A model generated the notes under the pieces. The model searched no databases, had not been told where the DNA came from, and worked only from the letters and a program-made list of their open reading frames with translations. A stretch of 64,000 bases of DNA from Martinezella rhizogenes (GTDB lineage Bacteria > Pseudomonadota > Alphaproteobacteria > Rhizobiales > Rhizobiaceae), in the NCBI GenBank assembly GCA_013322215.1, contig JAAMEZ010000036.1, positions 682,001 through 746,000 on the forward strand, read 5' to 3'. The translations under genes were made by a program, and so were the position numbers. How positions within the stretch are numbered: position 1 is the first letter of the stretch; each line of letters opens with the position of its first letter. Below are positions 24,615 to 34,136 of this stretch, in pieces.

Positions 24615-25701
24615 AATAGGTATCTCCCAGATGGTTTCGAAGAATGGTTTCCAGCCGCTTCGATGCGGCGGGCAGTGAACGCTCCTGATGAACGAAGTCA
24701 TAGGCTGCGTCTGCCATGGTCTGTCGCTGGCTTTGATCGTTCAAAAGCCGAGCGATGGCACCGGCATAGGCTTCGACATCGCCTTCCGGCGTTAAAAGTC
24801 CCGTTTTGCGCGCCATCACCACTTCCGGCACGCCGGCCGTTGCCTGCGCGACCACTGGCAGGCCCGCCGCCTGCGCCTCCAGATAGGCAAGGCCATAGGC
24901 TTCGTTGCAGCCGGGCCAGACATAGAGGCCGGCGGTCGCCAGCTCCTGCGCGATCTCCGCGGTGGAGCGTTCTCCGCGCCAGATGATGCGGCTTTCGCCG
25001 AATGTGGAAAACAACGATCTGACCTCGGCCCGCATCGGCCCGTCGCCGATGATGGTGAGGGTCCAATCCTGATCGCGGATAAGATCGAGCGCGCTCGCCA
25101 GCATGGCGTAGCTGTCAAACTTGTCGCCTTTCCGCAACATCGCCACGGCAATCAGCCGTCGCGGATCCGGGAAAGAGCGTACAAATGGCGTCGCGTCGAT
25201 GAAGGGCAAAAAGCGCTCGTAGCGTCCATCGGGGATCGCATCGAGCAGACCGATCCGGTCCCGTTCGGTAAAGCACAGATTGACGGTGGCAAGCCTTACC
25301 GCATCGGCAATAAGACGCTGGTTCTCGCTCCAGCCATTCTCGTCATGACGGCGGGAGTAGGAAGCCTCGGCCGTCACATAGGGAATGCTCAGCCTCCTGG
25401 CGACGGATGGACCGATGAGATCGGGCGTCTTGTAATAGGGATGATAGGTGAACCATAGGTCGGGTGCCGTCTCGCTCCGCCAGCGCTCGATCAGACTATC
25501 CATTTCGGCCCGGGCCTGTCTGGCTATCTCCATGCGTGGCCCGGCTTCAGGACCCGGCGTGAAACTGCGCAATTCAGAAGCGACTTCGACCTGGTGTCCC
25601 GCCATCCTCAATACCGCGATGATCTGGCGCGCCATCAGCCGGTCGCCAGATGGGACCGGATGAGCGGGGGACTTCAAGGGGGCGTAAAAGGCGATCTTCA
25701 T
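24604..25701 (-). CDS. Glycosyltransferase family 4 protein
   Basis: The product (365 aa) has the GT-B fold: an N-terminal half beginning MKIAFYAPLKSP with PSGDRLMARQI, and a C-terminal half with the donor-binding motif EAYGLAYLEAQAAGLPVVA (the E-x7-E signature of retaining GT4 enzymes) and LTPEGDVEAYA. It would transfer a sugar from a nucleotide donor to an unknown acceptor in the cytoplasm. It is the first gene of a two-gene operon with the deacetylase-like gene and is divergent from the CyaC-like cyclase gene, with 200 bases between them. Confidence 0.85.
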   Translation of the reverse strand: MKIAFYAPLKSPAHPVPSGDRLMARQIIAVLRMAGHQVEVASELRSFTPGPEAGPRMEIARQARAEMDSLIERWRSETAPDLWFTYHPYYKTPDLIGPSVARRLSIPYVTAEASYSRRHDENGWSENQRLIADAVRLATVNLCFTERDRIGLLDAIPDGRYERFLPFIDATPFVRSFPDPRRLIAVAMLRKGDKFDSYAMLASALDLIRDQDWTLTIIGDGPMRAEVRSLFSTFGESRIIWRGERSTAEIAQELATAGLYVWPGCNEAYGLAYLEAQAAGLPVVAQATAGVPEVVMARKTGLLTPEGDVEAYAGAIARLLNDQSQRQTMADAAYDFVHQERSLPAASKRLETILRNHLGDTYYER

Positions 25702-25901
25702 GGCGTCGTCACACAGTTGACGATTAAGTGATGACAGGAACCCGAATTGTGAGAGGATTGCCCGAATTCCGACCGGTTACGTGACAATAAGGTCCCTGCT
25801 TCAAAAAGCCGCATCCTCGACAGCATGCGGCGTTGCGGCTAGATGAATAGGCGATAGCCGTTTTCCCACCTGTTGTGAACGGGCAATATACATTGGGTTT
25901 G

Positions 25902-27626
25902 ATGACCATCGAGGCAAGAAAGCCAATCATTACCGATCGTCTGGTGCGAAAGCTCCGTCTCGGCTCCGGTCTGATCGTTTTTGCTTTCGTGATCATGCAT
26001 CTGGCCAACCATTCCCTCGGGCTGATCTCGCTCGGTATGGCCGAACATGCTCAACGTTGGTTCATGGCCGTGTGGCGCAATCCGGTCGGAACCGCGCTTC
26101 TTTATGGCGCGCTGATTCTCCATATCCTGCTGGTGCTGCGGATGCTTTACAGGCGCAGAACGCTCGTCATGCCTGCCGGCGAAGCTTTTCAAATCGTAAC
26201 CGGTCTGCTGGTGCCCCTGCTGCTGATTGATCACATCATTGCGACGCGCATCGTCCATGAGGTTTACGGCTATCATGACACCTACAAGGCAATCGTGCGC
26301 AGCCTGTGGGTGACCTCGCCGCTCAATGGCCTGCGCCAGTCGTTCGTGCTGCTGATTGTCTGGCTCCACGGATGCATCGGCGTTCATTTCTGGCTGCGCT
26401 ACCGTCCTTGGTACACGGTGATCGCTCCGGTGATATTATCGCTTGCCATCGTTTTGCCGGTTCTCGCTTTGCTTGGTTTTGCCGCGATGGGCAAGACCGT
26501 GGCGCATGAAGTCGCCCAGGAGGATGAGCGCGGCTATCCCGGCGGCTACTACAGCGACATGCGGAGCTATGGCGAGACCGGCTCCGCACCGGGCGGCCAG
26601 ATGACACAGGCCTTGTGGCCATACCGAGCAGGGTTCTATGGCGCCTTCAGCTTGTCGCTTGCCGCTCTTTTCGCCTTTCGTACGCATCGCAGATTGCGTG
26701 AGCGCCAGTACCAGGTCGCCATCCGCTACGCCGGCGGCGAGGTGGTGCATGCGCCGCGCGGCTTTAGCGTGCTCGAAGCAAGCCGTCTCGGCGGCATCCC
26801 GCATTATTCGGTCTGCGGCGGTAAGGGGCAATGCTCCACCTGCCGCGTGCAGATTATCGAGGGAGCAGAGAACCTGCCGCCGCCCGAGCCGCTTGAGCAG
26901 AAGACGTTGAACCGCATCGGCGCCACGCCGGATGTCAGACTTGCCTGCCAGCTGCGTCCGACCGGCAATGTCAGCGTCTTGCCGCTGCTGGCACCGATGG
27001 CCGAAGCGACGATCCCGGTCTATACACAGGCTGCAAGCCCTGGCCGCGAGCGGGAGATCGTCGTCTTCTTCTGCGATCTGCGCCATTTCACGTCGCTGAC
27101 GGAATCGCGGCTGCCCTTCGACATCGTCTTCCTGCTCAATCGCTATTTCGCCATCGTTGGCCGCATCATCGAGGAGAATGGCGGCCGGATGGACAAGTTC
27201 ATTGGCGATGGTGCCATGGCCCTCTTCGGCCTTCGCACGACCCCGAAGGAGGCCAATCGCCAGGCATTGAAGGCCGCCGCCGCGATCATCCGGGAGATCG
27301 ACAAGCTCAGCGATGAGTTGGCCGACGAGCTGGCAGCACCGCTCGAGATCGCCATCGGCATCCACACCGGCCTCGCGGTGGTAGGCTCGATGGGGTATGG
27401 CACCGTTAAGAACGTGACGGCGATCGGCGATACGGTCAATGTCGCCAGCCGCCTTGAAAGCGTCGCCAAGGAATTCAACACTGCGCTCGTCTTTTCAGAG
27501 CCGGTGGCGCAGCTGTCGGAAGCGGATATCGCCGGCACCGAAAGCCGCGAGATCGCCGTTCGAGGCCGCGGTGAACCCTTGCGGGTCTATATCGTTTCGA
27601 AAGAGGCGAGCGGCCACTTTGCCTGA
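25902..27626 (+). CDS. cyaC: CyaC-like membrane adenylate cyclase with heme-ligand histidines and 2Fe-2S domain
   Basis: The product (574 aa) has three parts. A six-helix membrane anchor (about residues 22-265) carries His-rich motifs (HLANH, HIIATRIVHE, WLHGCIGVHF) like the diheme anchor of succinate dehydrogenase. A ferredoxin domain has C305-x5-C311-x2-C314 and C349. A class III cyclase domain has metal aspartates D392 and D436, the adenine-specifying K432/D510 pair, and N513/R517. This is the layout of Sinorhizobium meliloti CyaC, an adenylate cyclase governed by the quinone redox state. The start is uncertain: GTG 25875 (nine codons earlier) is also possible. It is divergent from the glycosyltransferase gene. 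Confidence 0.88.
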   Translation: MTIEARKPIITDRLVRKLRLGSGLIVFAFVIMHLANHSLGLISLGMAEHAQRWFMAVWRNPVGTALLYGALILHILLVLRMLYRRRTLVMPAGEAFQIVTGLLVPLLLIDHIIATRIVHEVYGYHDTYKAIVRSLWVTSPLNGLRQSFVLLIVWLHGCIGVHFWLRYRPWYTVIAPVILSLAIVLPVLALLGFAAMGKTVAHEVAQEDERGYPGGYYSDMRSYGETGSAPGGQMTQALWPYRAGFYGAFSLSLAALFAFRTHRRLRERQYQVAIRYAGGEVVHAPRGFSVLEASRLGGIPHYSVCGGKGQCSTCRVQIIEGAENLPPPEPLEQKTLNRIGATPDVRLACQLRPTGNVSVLPLLAPMAEATIPVYTQAASPGREREIVVFFCDLRHFTSLTESRLPFDIVFLLNRYFAIVGRIIEENGGRMDKFIGDGAMALFGLRTTPKEANRQALKAAAAIIREIDKLSDELADELAAPLEIAIGIHTGLAVVGSMGYGTVKNVTAIGDTVNVASRLESVAKEFNTALVFSEPVAQLSEADIAGTESREIAVRGRGEPLRVYIVSKEASGHFA

Positions 27627-27686
27627 TTTTTAGAGGCCCGCATTGCCGATCTTCCCCGTTTGCAACGGAATGGCGCTGGTGTAGGG

Positions 27687-28574
27687 ATGGCGCTCATGTT
27701 CGACCGCAAGATCCTCACGAGAAAATACTGGAAACGAGCCTTTCGCCGCAAACGGGATGCGATCGCAACGCGCCTGTTCGACACTAGGCTCGGCCGGGAT
27801 ATCCTCGTCAGTGCACTCGGGCCCCGTGTGAAGACGATGACGGTCGATTGCGGGGATCACGTTCTCAGTTTCTCGCCGGCCGACTACATCGGCCGTAAGG
27901 TTTTTCGGAAAGGGCATTTCGAGCGCGACCATGTCGACCGCCTTCTGAGCGTATTGCGCGAGCGCGGCCTATTGCGCAAGGGATCGGCGCTCCTGGAACT
28001 CGGCGGCAATATCGGCACGCAGACCTGCTATTTTGCCCTCAGTGGCGCCTATGACCATATCGTCAGCGTCGAGCCGGACCCGCGCAATTTTCGCTTGCTG
28101 GCGACCAACATCGCCGACAATGGCCTGCGGGAAATGGTAACGACGGTCAATTGCGCCGCCGGCGATCGTGAGGGGCAGCTCGATTTCTACCTCAACCACA
28201 AGAATCATGGCAAAAGCAGCGCGTTGCGGCAAAGCTCGACCGATGAGAAGATCTCGGTACCTGTCCGGCCGGTCAACGATATTCTCGTGCAGGCAGGCGT
28301 CGATCCCGCCGATATCGGGCTGATCTGGATGGACATCGAGGGTTATGAGCCGGTTGCCTGCCGTTCGATGAGCGCGCTGATGGCCCGCAGGGTGCCGCTT
28401 TATATGGAATTCACGCCAGCCTTCTACGGCAAGGATCAGACTAAGGACTTCATCGCCGATCTCGCCAGACACTACAGCGAATGTCTCGCCTTCTTCGAAG
28501 AAGGCGAGAAGGTTTTGAAGGTGAGTGAATTGCCTGCCGAGGGCGAGCAGTTCGACGTTCTGTTTCTACGCTGA
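27687..28574 (+). CDS. FkbM-family methyltransferase
   Basis: The product (295 aa) has SAM motif I as LLELGGNIGTQTC (about residues 110-122), acidic motif II SVEPDPRNF, and the FkbM-typical WMDIEGYEP. The family O-methylates diverse glycans and lipids, so a sugar acceptor is plausible near the glycosyltransferases. A basic N-terminus (RKYWKRAFRRKRD) may hold it at the membrane. ATG 27687 is used; ATG 27696, which is better spaced from the AGGG at 27683-27686, is an alternative. It follows cyaC by 60 bases on the same strand. Confidence 0.8.
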   Translation: MALMFDRKILTRKYWKRAFRRKRDAIATRLFDTRLGRDILVSALGPRVKTMTVDCGDHVLSFSPADYIGRKVFRKGHFERDHVDRLLSVLRERGLLRKGSALLELGGNIGTQTCYFALSGAYDHIVSVEPDPRNFRLLATNIADNGLREMVTTVNCAAGDREGQLDFYLNHKNHGKSSALRQSSTDEKISVPVRPVNDILVQAGVDPADIGLIWMDIEGYEPVACRSMSALMARRVPLYMEFTPAFYGKDQTKDFIADLARHYSECLAFFEEGEKVLKVSELPAEGEQFDVLFLR

Positions 28575-28576
28575 GC

Positions 28577-29056
28577 CTATTTGCGCCGATAGATGAAATA
28601 GCGCCCGTCCTTGACGGTTGAAGGCAGGGCCAGTGCCTCGAGATCTGGATGATCGAGGGGAAGGCCGCTGACGGCAAGCCCGCCCGATGCCAGTAAGCCG
28701 GCCATGATTTGCGGCAGCCAGGTCAATGTTATCGCATCCTTGTCTTCGTAGCCGGTGCCGATATCGGCATGGGCGAGCGAGGCATTGGCGCCGACGAAGG
28801 TTTTCGCCGTATCCTTGATCTCGCCAAGGACGAGATTGTCGGCCGACGGCACCGAAGGACCATAGGCATTGACCGCCCGGTCGAAGGCAATGATGCGGCG
28901 ATCGGGAAAAAGTTCGCGCAGATGATCGAAGGTGCGGCCATTGCCGAGACCGAGCTCCAGCACGGGGCCATCAAGCATTCTCACCTCGTCGGCGACGGCA
29001 TTGAGGATGTCGCGCTGTGCGCTGAGGCGGCGAATGAAACTATCCAGGCGGCTCAT
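28577..29056 (-). CDS. Small class I SAM-dependent methyltransferase
   Basis: The product is 159 aa. SAM motif I is VLELGLGNGRTFDHLRE (residues about 32-48) and motif II RIIAFDRAVNAYGP; the rest is short, so it has only the core Rossmann part. Rhizobia carry such stand-alone proteins with no proven substrate. Start ATG 29054-29056 gives MSRLDSFIRRLSAQ; the frame extends upstream by 43 codons with an unlike composition. Its stop is 2 bases from the end of the convergent FkbM gene, and its start is divergent from the DUF3095 gene. Confidence 0.72.
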   Translation of the reverse strand: MSRLDSFIRRLSAQRDILNAVADEVRMLDGPVLELGLGNGRTFDHLRELFPDRRIIAFDRAVNAYGPSVPSADNLVLGEIKDTAKTFVGANASLAHADIGTGYEDKDAITLTWLPQIMAGLLASGGLAVSGLPLDHPDLEALALPSTVKDGRYFIYRRK

Positions 29057-29199
29057 CGTATTTGAAGTATCCTTGGCGTCTTGTGCCTCTCCCTCAGTGG
29101 GCGTAGCACGGCGGGCGTCGCGGCGTCGACCGCCCGCTGGCTTTTCAACGCATTTGCTGTAGGGATAGATTGTCGCGGCGCTCAATGAAGGGGGACATC

Positions 29200-30375
29200 A
29201 TGGCCGAGCCATCCAATGATGATTTCTTCCATAAGCTTGCGGGTTTCACGCGTTTCGAAGGCGTGACCGACAGCGCCAATTACCAGCCTCTCCCGGATGA
29301 CTGGCTGATTGCCGTCGCCGACATCGTCAGCTCGACGAAGGCGATTGCCGCCGGACACTACAAATCGGTCAATATGGCGGGCGCCAGCGTGATTTCCGCC
29401 GTGCTCAATGCTTTGGACCGAGGCGACTACCCCTTTGCCTTCGGTGGGGATGGCGCAGTGGTCGCCGTCCCATCCTCCGGCGGGGCGCGGGCGCGGCGAG
29501 CGCTTGCGGCCGTGCGGGGCTGGGTGAAGGAAGAGCTGCAGCTCGATCTGCGCACGGCTTTGGTACCGATGGCCGCCATTCGCAGCGAGGGGCTCGACGT
29601 GCGGGTCGCCCGTTTCAGTCCGAGCGATTACGTTTCCTATGCCATGTTTTCCGGCGGCGGTACGAGCTGGGCGGAGCGGCAGATGAAAGCGGGCCGCTTC
29701 ATCGTCGAGGCGATGCCGGCAAGAGTGGAACCCGATCTGACAGGTCTTTCGTGCCGATGGAACCCGATCGAGGCGCATAATGGCGAGATCGTCTCGATTA
29801 TCGCCATTCCCGGCGACGCGGGAAGCGGTCCGAAATTTCAGCAACTGGTTGCCGATATCATTGCCATATCTGCAGAGCAGAGCCGCGACAGCCATCCCGT
29901 TCCGGTTGAAGGTCCGACTCCGGCATTGAGCTTCGGAGGTGCCGATATCGAAGCGCGGGCTTTGGCCGCCCCGGCCAATCGCTGGTGGCGCAAGCTTGTC
30001 ATCGATGCCCAGATCGTCCTCGTCTGGGTTCTCGACAAGCTCGGGGTGAGGACCGCAACCTTCGATGCTCAGATCTACCGGCGTGATCTCGCAGCGAATT
30101 CCGATTTCCGCAAGTTTGACGACGGCTTGAAAATGACGATCGATGTCGACGCCCTGCATCTTGAGCGCATCGAGGCGCGCTTGCGCCAGGCCGAGGCCGA
30201 GGGTGTCTGCCGTTTTGGTCTGCATCGCCAGGATAGCGCGTTGATGACCTGTTTCGTGCCGACCCCGCTCATGCGCGACCATATGCATTTCATCGACGGG
30301 GCGAGCGGCGGTTACGCGATGGCAGCCATGGCGTTGCGCGAAAAGCGGCCGCCCGAGCTTGCCGCGGGCGAGTGA
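29200..30375 (+). CDS. DUF3095 protein with cyclase-like motifs
   Basis: The product (391 aa) matches the DUF3095 family. Its N-terminal half shows a pattern like class III cyclases: an ADIVSST motif with D41, then FAFGGDGAVVAVP with D84, corresponding to the two metal aspartates of cyclase domains. A second domain with VLVWVLDKLGV may contact membrane, and a third (about 270-380) carries FDDGLKMTIDVD. No activity is established to my knowledge. The ATG at 29200 has AAGGGGG at the right distance. It lies between cyaC and a second class III cyclase, so a nucleotide-signalling role is inferred. Confidence 0.72.
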   Translation: MAEPSNDDFFHKLAGFTRFEGVTDSANYQPLPDDWLIAVADIVSSTKAIAAGHYKSVNMAGASVISAVLNALDRGDYPFAFGGDGAVVAVPSSGGARARRALAAVRGWVKEELQLDLRTALVPMAAIRSEGLDVRVARFSPSDYVSYAMFSGGGTSWAERQMKAGRFIVEAMPARVEPDLTGLSCRWNPIEAHNGEIVSIIAIPGDAGSGPKFQQLVADIIAISAEQSRDSHPVPVEGPTPALSFGGADIEARALAAPANRWWRKLVIDAQIVLVWVLDKLGVRTATFDAQIYRRDLAANSDFRKFDDGLKMTIDVDALHLERIEARLRQAEAEGVCRFGLHRQDSALMTCFVPTPLMRDHMHFIDGASGGYAMAAMALREKRPPELAAGE

Positions 30376-30730
30376 CTTTCGGATGTCACACGCAGCCGGC
30401 TATGGGTTGCAGTCGTGATTTTTATCGATCCATTTCGGTTTAGCCCATTGTTTCAGCTGAATATGCGCCTTATCTGAAAGAGAACAAAACGAGAGTCGCC
30501 GGTTGCGACGGCTGTCCTTTTGCTGCATTTCTGGTGCGGGGGCGTGAGGAATGCAGTCGATTTTTCTGGTGCTTGCGCGATCCAGGGGTAGCAAGGGAAC
30601 GTGCCGGTGCGTGATCGTTTCATCCAGCCTTGAACGATAGGCCGGAAATTCCGGAGATGGCAGTCGGCGAAAGTGCCGGCACCCCATGACCGGCGAGACA
30701 TAGTGCATTGCAAGATAGGCCGCGGGGACA
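30376..30730. other. Intergenic region before the second cyclase
   Basis: This 355-base region has no convincing gene on either strand. A weak GTCGC/GCGAC stem lies near 30495-30515. It must hold the promoter of the cyclase gene at 30731, but no sigma-70-like pair with correct spacing stands out. Confidence 0.4.
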
Positions 30731-32068
30731 ATGACTATTCACTCGAGTGTTTCTGATCTTCTTCTCGATAAAGTCGCGGAATGGCTGACGCAGGCGGCGC
30801 TGACGGGCGAAAACCTGGAGACCACCGTTCGCGGCTTCTGCGAGCGCATGGCGGCGACAGGAATGCCGCTCAACCGCGTGCATCTGACCTTTTCCATGTT
30901 ACATCCGCTCTACGATGCGCTCGGCTTTACCTGGCGGCGCGCCGGCGGTCTGACGATCGAGGGCTACCGGCATGGGAACGAGAAGCCGGAACGCTTCGTG
31001 CAGAGCCCCTATTATTATCTCCTGTCCAACAATCTCCAGCACCTGCGTCGTCGGATCGATGTCGACGGTGCTGTCGAATTTCCGATCTTCGAGGATCTGC
31101 GCAAGGAGAAGGTCACCGACTACATGGCCTTCGTGCAGACTTTCGGCGCGGGCTCGGTGCAGGGCATGATGGGCTCCTGGTCCACCGACAGCATCGGCGG
31201 CTTCAGCGAAGAGATGATCGGCGCGCTGATGCGCATGCAGAACCATCTGGCCATGGCCGCCAAGATGGCGGTTCTCGGCAAGCTCGCCAACAACATGCTG
31301 ACCACCTATCTCGGCGGCGATGCCGGAAAGCGCGTGCTGAACGGCCAGATCCGCCGAGGTGACGGCGAGACGATCCGGGCGGCGCTCGTCATGGGCGACA
31401 TGCGGCAATCCACGGTTTATGCCGAAAAGGAAGGTCGCCAAGCCTATATCGATACGCTGAACGAATTCTTCGATGCGATCGCAGCGCCGTTCAATCGCAA
31501 CGGCGGCGAGATCCTGAGCTTCCTTGGCGACGGATTTCTCGCCGTCTACCCATGTGGGCGGCACAAGGACCCGTCCAAGGTGGCCTGCGAGGCCGCACTC
31601 TCGGCCGTTTTTGAGGCGCAGCGCCGTGTCACGGCACTCAACAGCGATCGCCAATCGCGCAATTTGAGCGAAGTGCGCTATGGGATCGGCCTGCATGTCG
31701 GCAACGTCATGTTTGGCAATGTCGGATTGAAGGATCGGTTGACGTTTTCCGCCTTCGGCGCGGCGGTCAACGAGGTCGAGCGGCTACAGTCGCTCACCAA
31801 GAAATATGCGACCGAGGTCGTCGCGAGCCAGGCTTTCTCCAGCTACACCGACTGCGAATGGGGAAAACTCGGCGAAGAAAAGCTGCGCGGCGTGCGCCAG
31901 CGCTTCACTGTCGTCTCTCCGAAAGCTGCGACGCCAGCCAATGGCGGGCTGGAAATCTTTCAGGAAACGGCACCAGACAGTCTCTCCGAGGCCGAGCAGG
32001 TCATTCTCTTGCACAGGGATGCCAAGAAGTTCGAGGGCCGTCTTCAAGTTGAAAACCTGACTCCGTAA
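30731..32068 (+). CDS. Soluble class III nucleotide cyclase with altered specificity residues
   Basis: The product (445 aa) has an N-terminal region of about 200 residues of a type seen before cyclase domains in rhizobia (LTFSMLHPLYDALGFTWRR, then YYYLLSNNLQHLRRRID), possibly sensory, and a class III catalytic domain (about 215-395). Metal aspartates are D223 (MGDMRQST) and D267 (FLGDGF); the transition-state pair N347/R351 is intact. The two residues that select adenine are S263 and A344 in place of Lys and Asp, so substrate choice is uncertain. No transmembrane segment. The C-terminus after about 400 is unlike known domains. Confidence 0.82.
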   Translation: MTIHSSVSDLLLDKVAEWLTQAALTGENLETTVRGFCERMAATGMPLNRVHLTFSMLHPLYDALGFTWRRAGGLTIEGYRHGNEKPERFVQSPYYYLLSNNLQHLRRRIDVDGAVEFPIFEDLRKEKVTDYMAFVQTFGAGSVQGMMGSWSTDSIGGFSEEMIGALMRMQNHLAMAAKMAVLGKLANNMLTTYLGGDAGKRVLNGQIRRGDGETIRAALVMGDMRQSTVYAEKEGRQAYIDTLNEFFDAIAAPFNRNGGEILSFLGDGFLAVYPCGRHKDPSKVACEAALSAVFEAQRRVTALNSDRQSRNLSEVRYGIGLHVGNVMFGNVGLKDRLTFSAFGAAVNEVERLQSLTKKYATEVVASQAFSSYTDCEWGKLGEEKLRGVRQRFTVVSPKAATPANGGLEIFQETAPDSLSEAEQVILLHRDAKKFEGRLQVENLTP

Positions 32069-32228
32069 CCGCCGCTGCCTCCCGCTTCAGCATAAGCCGA
32101 TATATCACTGGAAAGACGACAGTTTTTTTACAGTCGCGGCATTGCTTTGACCAGCTAGACACCCGTTATGGCCTACGTTAGTGTGCCGTATAAGGCCACA
32201 AAGGTCATGTGAGCGGGAAGTAATATGT

Positions 32229-34136
32229 ATGGCGTCAGGGACTGATCTACTGCGTATTGAGAACCTCGACGTCTCGTTCTCCCTTTATGGAGATAGTCTG
32301 CGCGTCGTAAAGAATGCCGGCTTGAGAGTGCTCCCAGGCAAGGTTACGGCGCTCGTCGGCGAATCCGGCTCCGGCAAGTCGATCATCAGTCAATCGATCA
32401 TGGGCATCCTGCCAACGGCGGCGAAGGCGACCGGCCGGATTCTGTTTACCGATCCGCTCGACGGTCAGACGACCGATATTCTCCAGCTGCCGCGCGATGG
32501 CGTCGCGATCCGCAGGTTGCGTGGCGCGCGCATGGCAAAGATCTTCCAGGAGCCGATGACCTCGCTGTCGCCGCTGCATACCGTCGGCAACCAGATCAGC
32601 GAAGCGCTTCGCATTCACAGCGCAGGCACCAGCAGGGCCGAGCAGCACGAAAAGACCGAGGAGATGCTGAACCTTGTCGGCTTCCAGGACCCGGTTCGCA
32701 CTTTCGATATGTATCCTTTCGAGCTTTCCGGAGGCATGCGTCAGCGCGCGATGATCGCCATGGCGCTAATCTGCAATCCGGCGCTGCTGATTGCAGACGA
32801 GCCGACGACGGCATTGGATGTCACCATCCAGGCGCAGATCCTCGGCCTGCTGCGCAATCTCCAGCAGACATTCAACATGGCTATGCTGCTGATCACTCAT
32901 GATCTCGGCGTCGTTGCGAACATGGCCGATGAGGTCGTGGTCATCTATCACGGCGAGATCATGGAAGCAGGTCCGGTCGATACGATCTTTCGTCAGCCGC
33001 AGCATCGTTACCTGAAGGCGCTGATGTCGGCGGTGCCGCATTTCGACATGAAGCCCGGAGAAAGATTGAAGTCCTTGCGGGATGTCCCGATCAATCTCGG
33101 CACCTTCTCCGGCAAGAAGAAGCTTATCGGCAACGGTGTGCCGGCGGCGGGCACGGCACCCGATGTCCTGCTTAGCGTGCGCAATCTGACCAAGACCTAC
33201 ACCTCGAAAGCCGGCGGGCTGTTTGGGCGACGGGATGGCACAAAGTTCCGTGCGGTCGATGATGTCAGTTTCGATATTCGCCGCGGCGAATGTCTCGGCC
33301 TGGTCGGGGAAAGTGGCTGCGGCAAGACGACCGTGAGCAAGATTCTGATGCGGGGTGTCACCGCCGATAGTGGTTCCGTCAGCTTCGATGATGGCAGCGG
33401 CAAGATCGATGTACTCGCCGTCAAGGGTGACGAGCTGATGGATCTGCGTACGAAGATCCAGATGGTCTTCCAGGACCCGGTCTCTTCTCTTTCTCCGCGC
33501 ATGACCATCCGCAACATCCTGAGCGAGCCCTTGGAAATCCATGGGCATGGCGACAGCGCCGAGCGCAAGGAGAAGGTCAAGGCGCTGATGCAGGCGATCG
33601 GTCTCGACAAGCACTATCTCAGCCGTTATCCGCACAGTTTCTCCGGCGGCCAGCGCCAGCGCATCGGAATTGCGCGCGCTTTGGCGCTGGGACCGAAGCT
33701 TCTGATCCTCGACGAGCCCGTTTCGGCGCTCGACGTGTCTGTGCAGGCGCAAATCCTGAACCTTCTCAAGGATCTGCAGAAAGAACTTGGCCTGACCTAT
33801 CTGTTCATTTCGCACAATCTCGCCGTGGTCGATTATATGGCCGACCGCATTGCCGTGATGGCACGGGGACGTATCGTTGAAATCGCACCACGCGAGATCA
33901 TCCTGCGCGATCCCGTTCATCCCTACACGCGTTCGCTGCTTGCTGCGGTCCCGTTCCCCGATCTCGACCGGCCGCTGGATTTCTCCGCCCTGAGCAGCGA
34001 AGGCTCCGCAGCCAAGCAGAAATGGGGGCCGAAATTCTCTGAGGGGGCGGACGGAGATCTGGCCTATGCCGATTTGGGCGGAGGGCATTTCGTGCGTGCC
34101 CGCCGGGGTCTCGGTGCCCAGGAGCTGCGCAAATGA
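32229..34136 (+). CDS. Fused ABC ATPase of a peptide/oligosaccharide importer (DppD-DppF type)
   Basis: The product (635 aa) is two ATPase domains in one chain, each with an intact Walker A (GESGSGKS near residue 44, GESGCGKT in the second half), signature (LSGGMRQR and FSGGQRQR) and Walker B (LLIADEPTTALD and LLILDEPVSALD). Such fusions serve as the energising subunit of SBP family 5 importers for peptides, nickel or oligosaccharides. The ATG at 32229 follows a GGAAG. It opens a tight operon (4-base overlap with the next gene) of binding protein and two permeases. Confidence 0.88.
   Translation: MASGTDLLRIENLDVSFSLYGDSLRVVKNAGLRVLPGKVTALVGESGSGKSIISQSIMGILPTAAKATGRILFTDPLDGQTTDILQLPRDGVAIRRLRGARMAKIFQEPMTSLSPLHTVGNQISEALRIHSAGTSRAEQHEKTEEMLNLVGFQDPVRTFDMYPFELSGGMRQRAMIAMALICNPALLIADEPTTALDVTIQAQILGLLRNLQQTFNMAMLLITHDLGVVANMADEVVVIYHGEIMEAGPVDTIFRQPQHRYLKALMSAVPHFDMKPGERLKSLRDVPINLGTFSGKKKLIGNGVPAAGTAPDVLLSVRNLTKTYTSKAGGLFGRRDGTKFRAVDDVSFDIRRGECLGLVGESGCGKTTVSKILMRGVTADSGSVSFDDGSGKIDVLAVKGDELMDLRTKIQMVFQDPVSSLSPRMTIRNILSEPLEIHGHGDSAERKEKVKALMQAIGLDKHYLSRYPHSFSGGQRQRIGIARALALGPKLLILDEPVSALDVSVQAQILNLLKDLQKELGLTYLFISHNLAVVDYMADRIAVMARGRIVEIAPREIILRDPVHPYTRSLLAAVPFPDLDRPLDFSALSSEGSAAKQKWGPKFSEGADGDLAYADLGGGHFVRARRGLGAQELRK

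Noticed and set aside
26436..27365. Long open frame on the minus strand opposite the CyaC-like gene
   Set aside because: It is antisense to a gene with clear cyclase and ferredoxin motifs, has a composition typical of reverse reading of GC-rich codons, and shows no domain or ribosome site.
32766..34088. 440-codon open frame on the minus strand opposite the fused ABC ATPase
   Set aside because: The plus strand encodes two complete ATPase domains here; the antisense frame has no recognisable motif.
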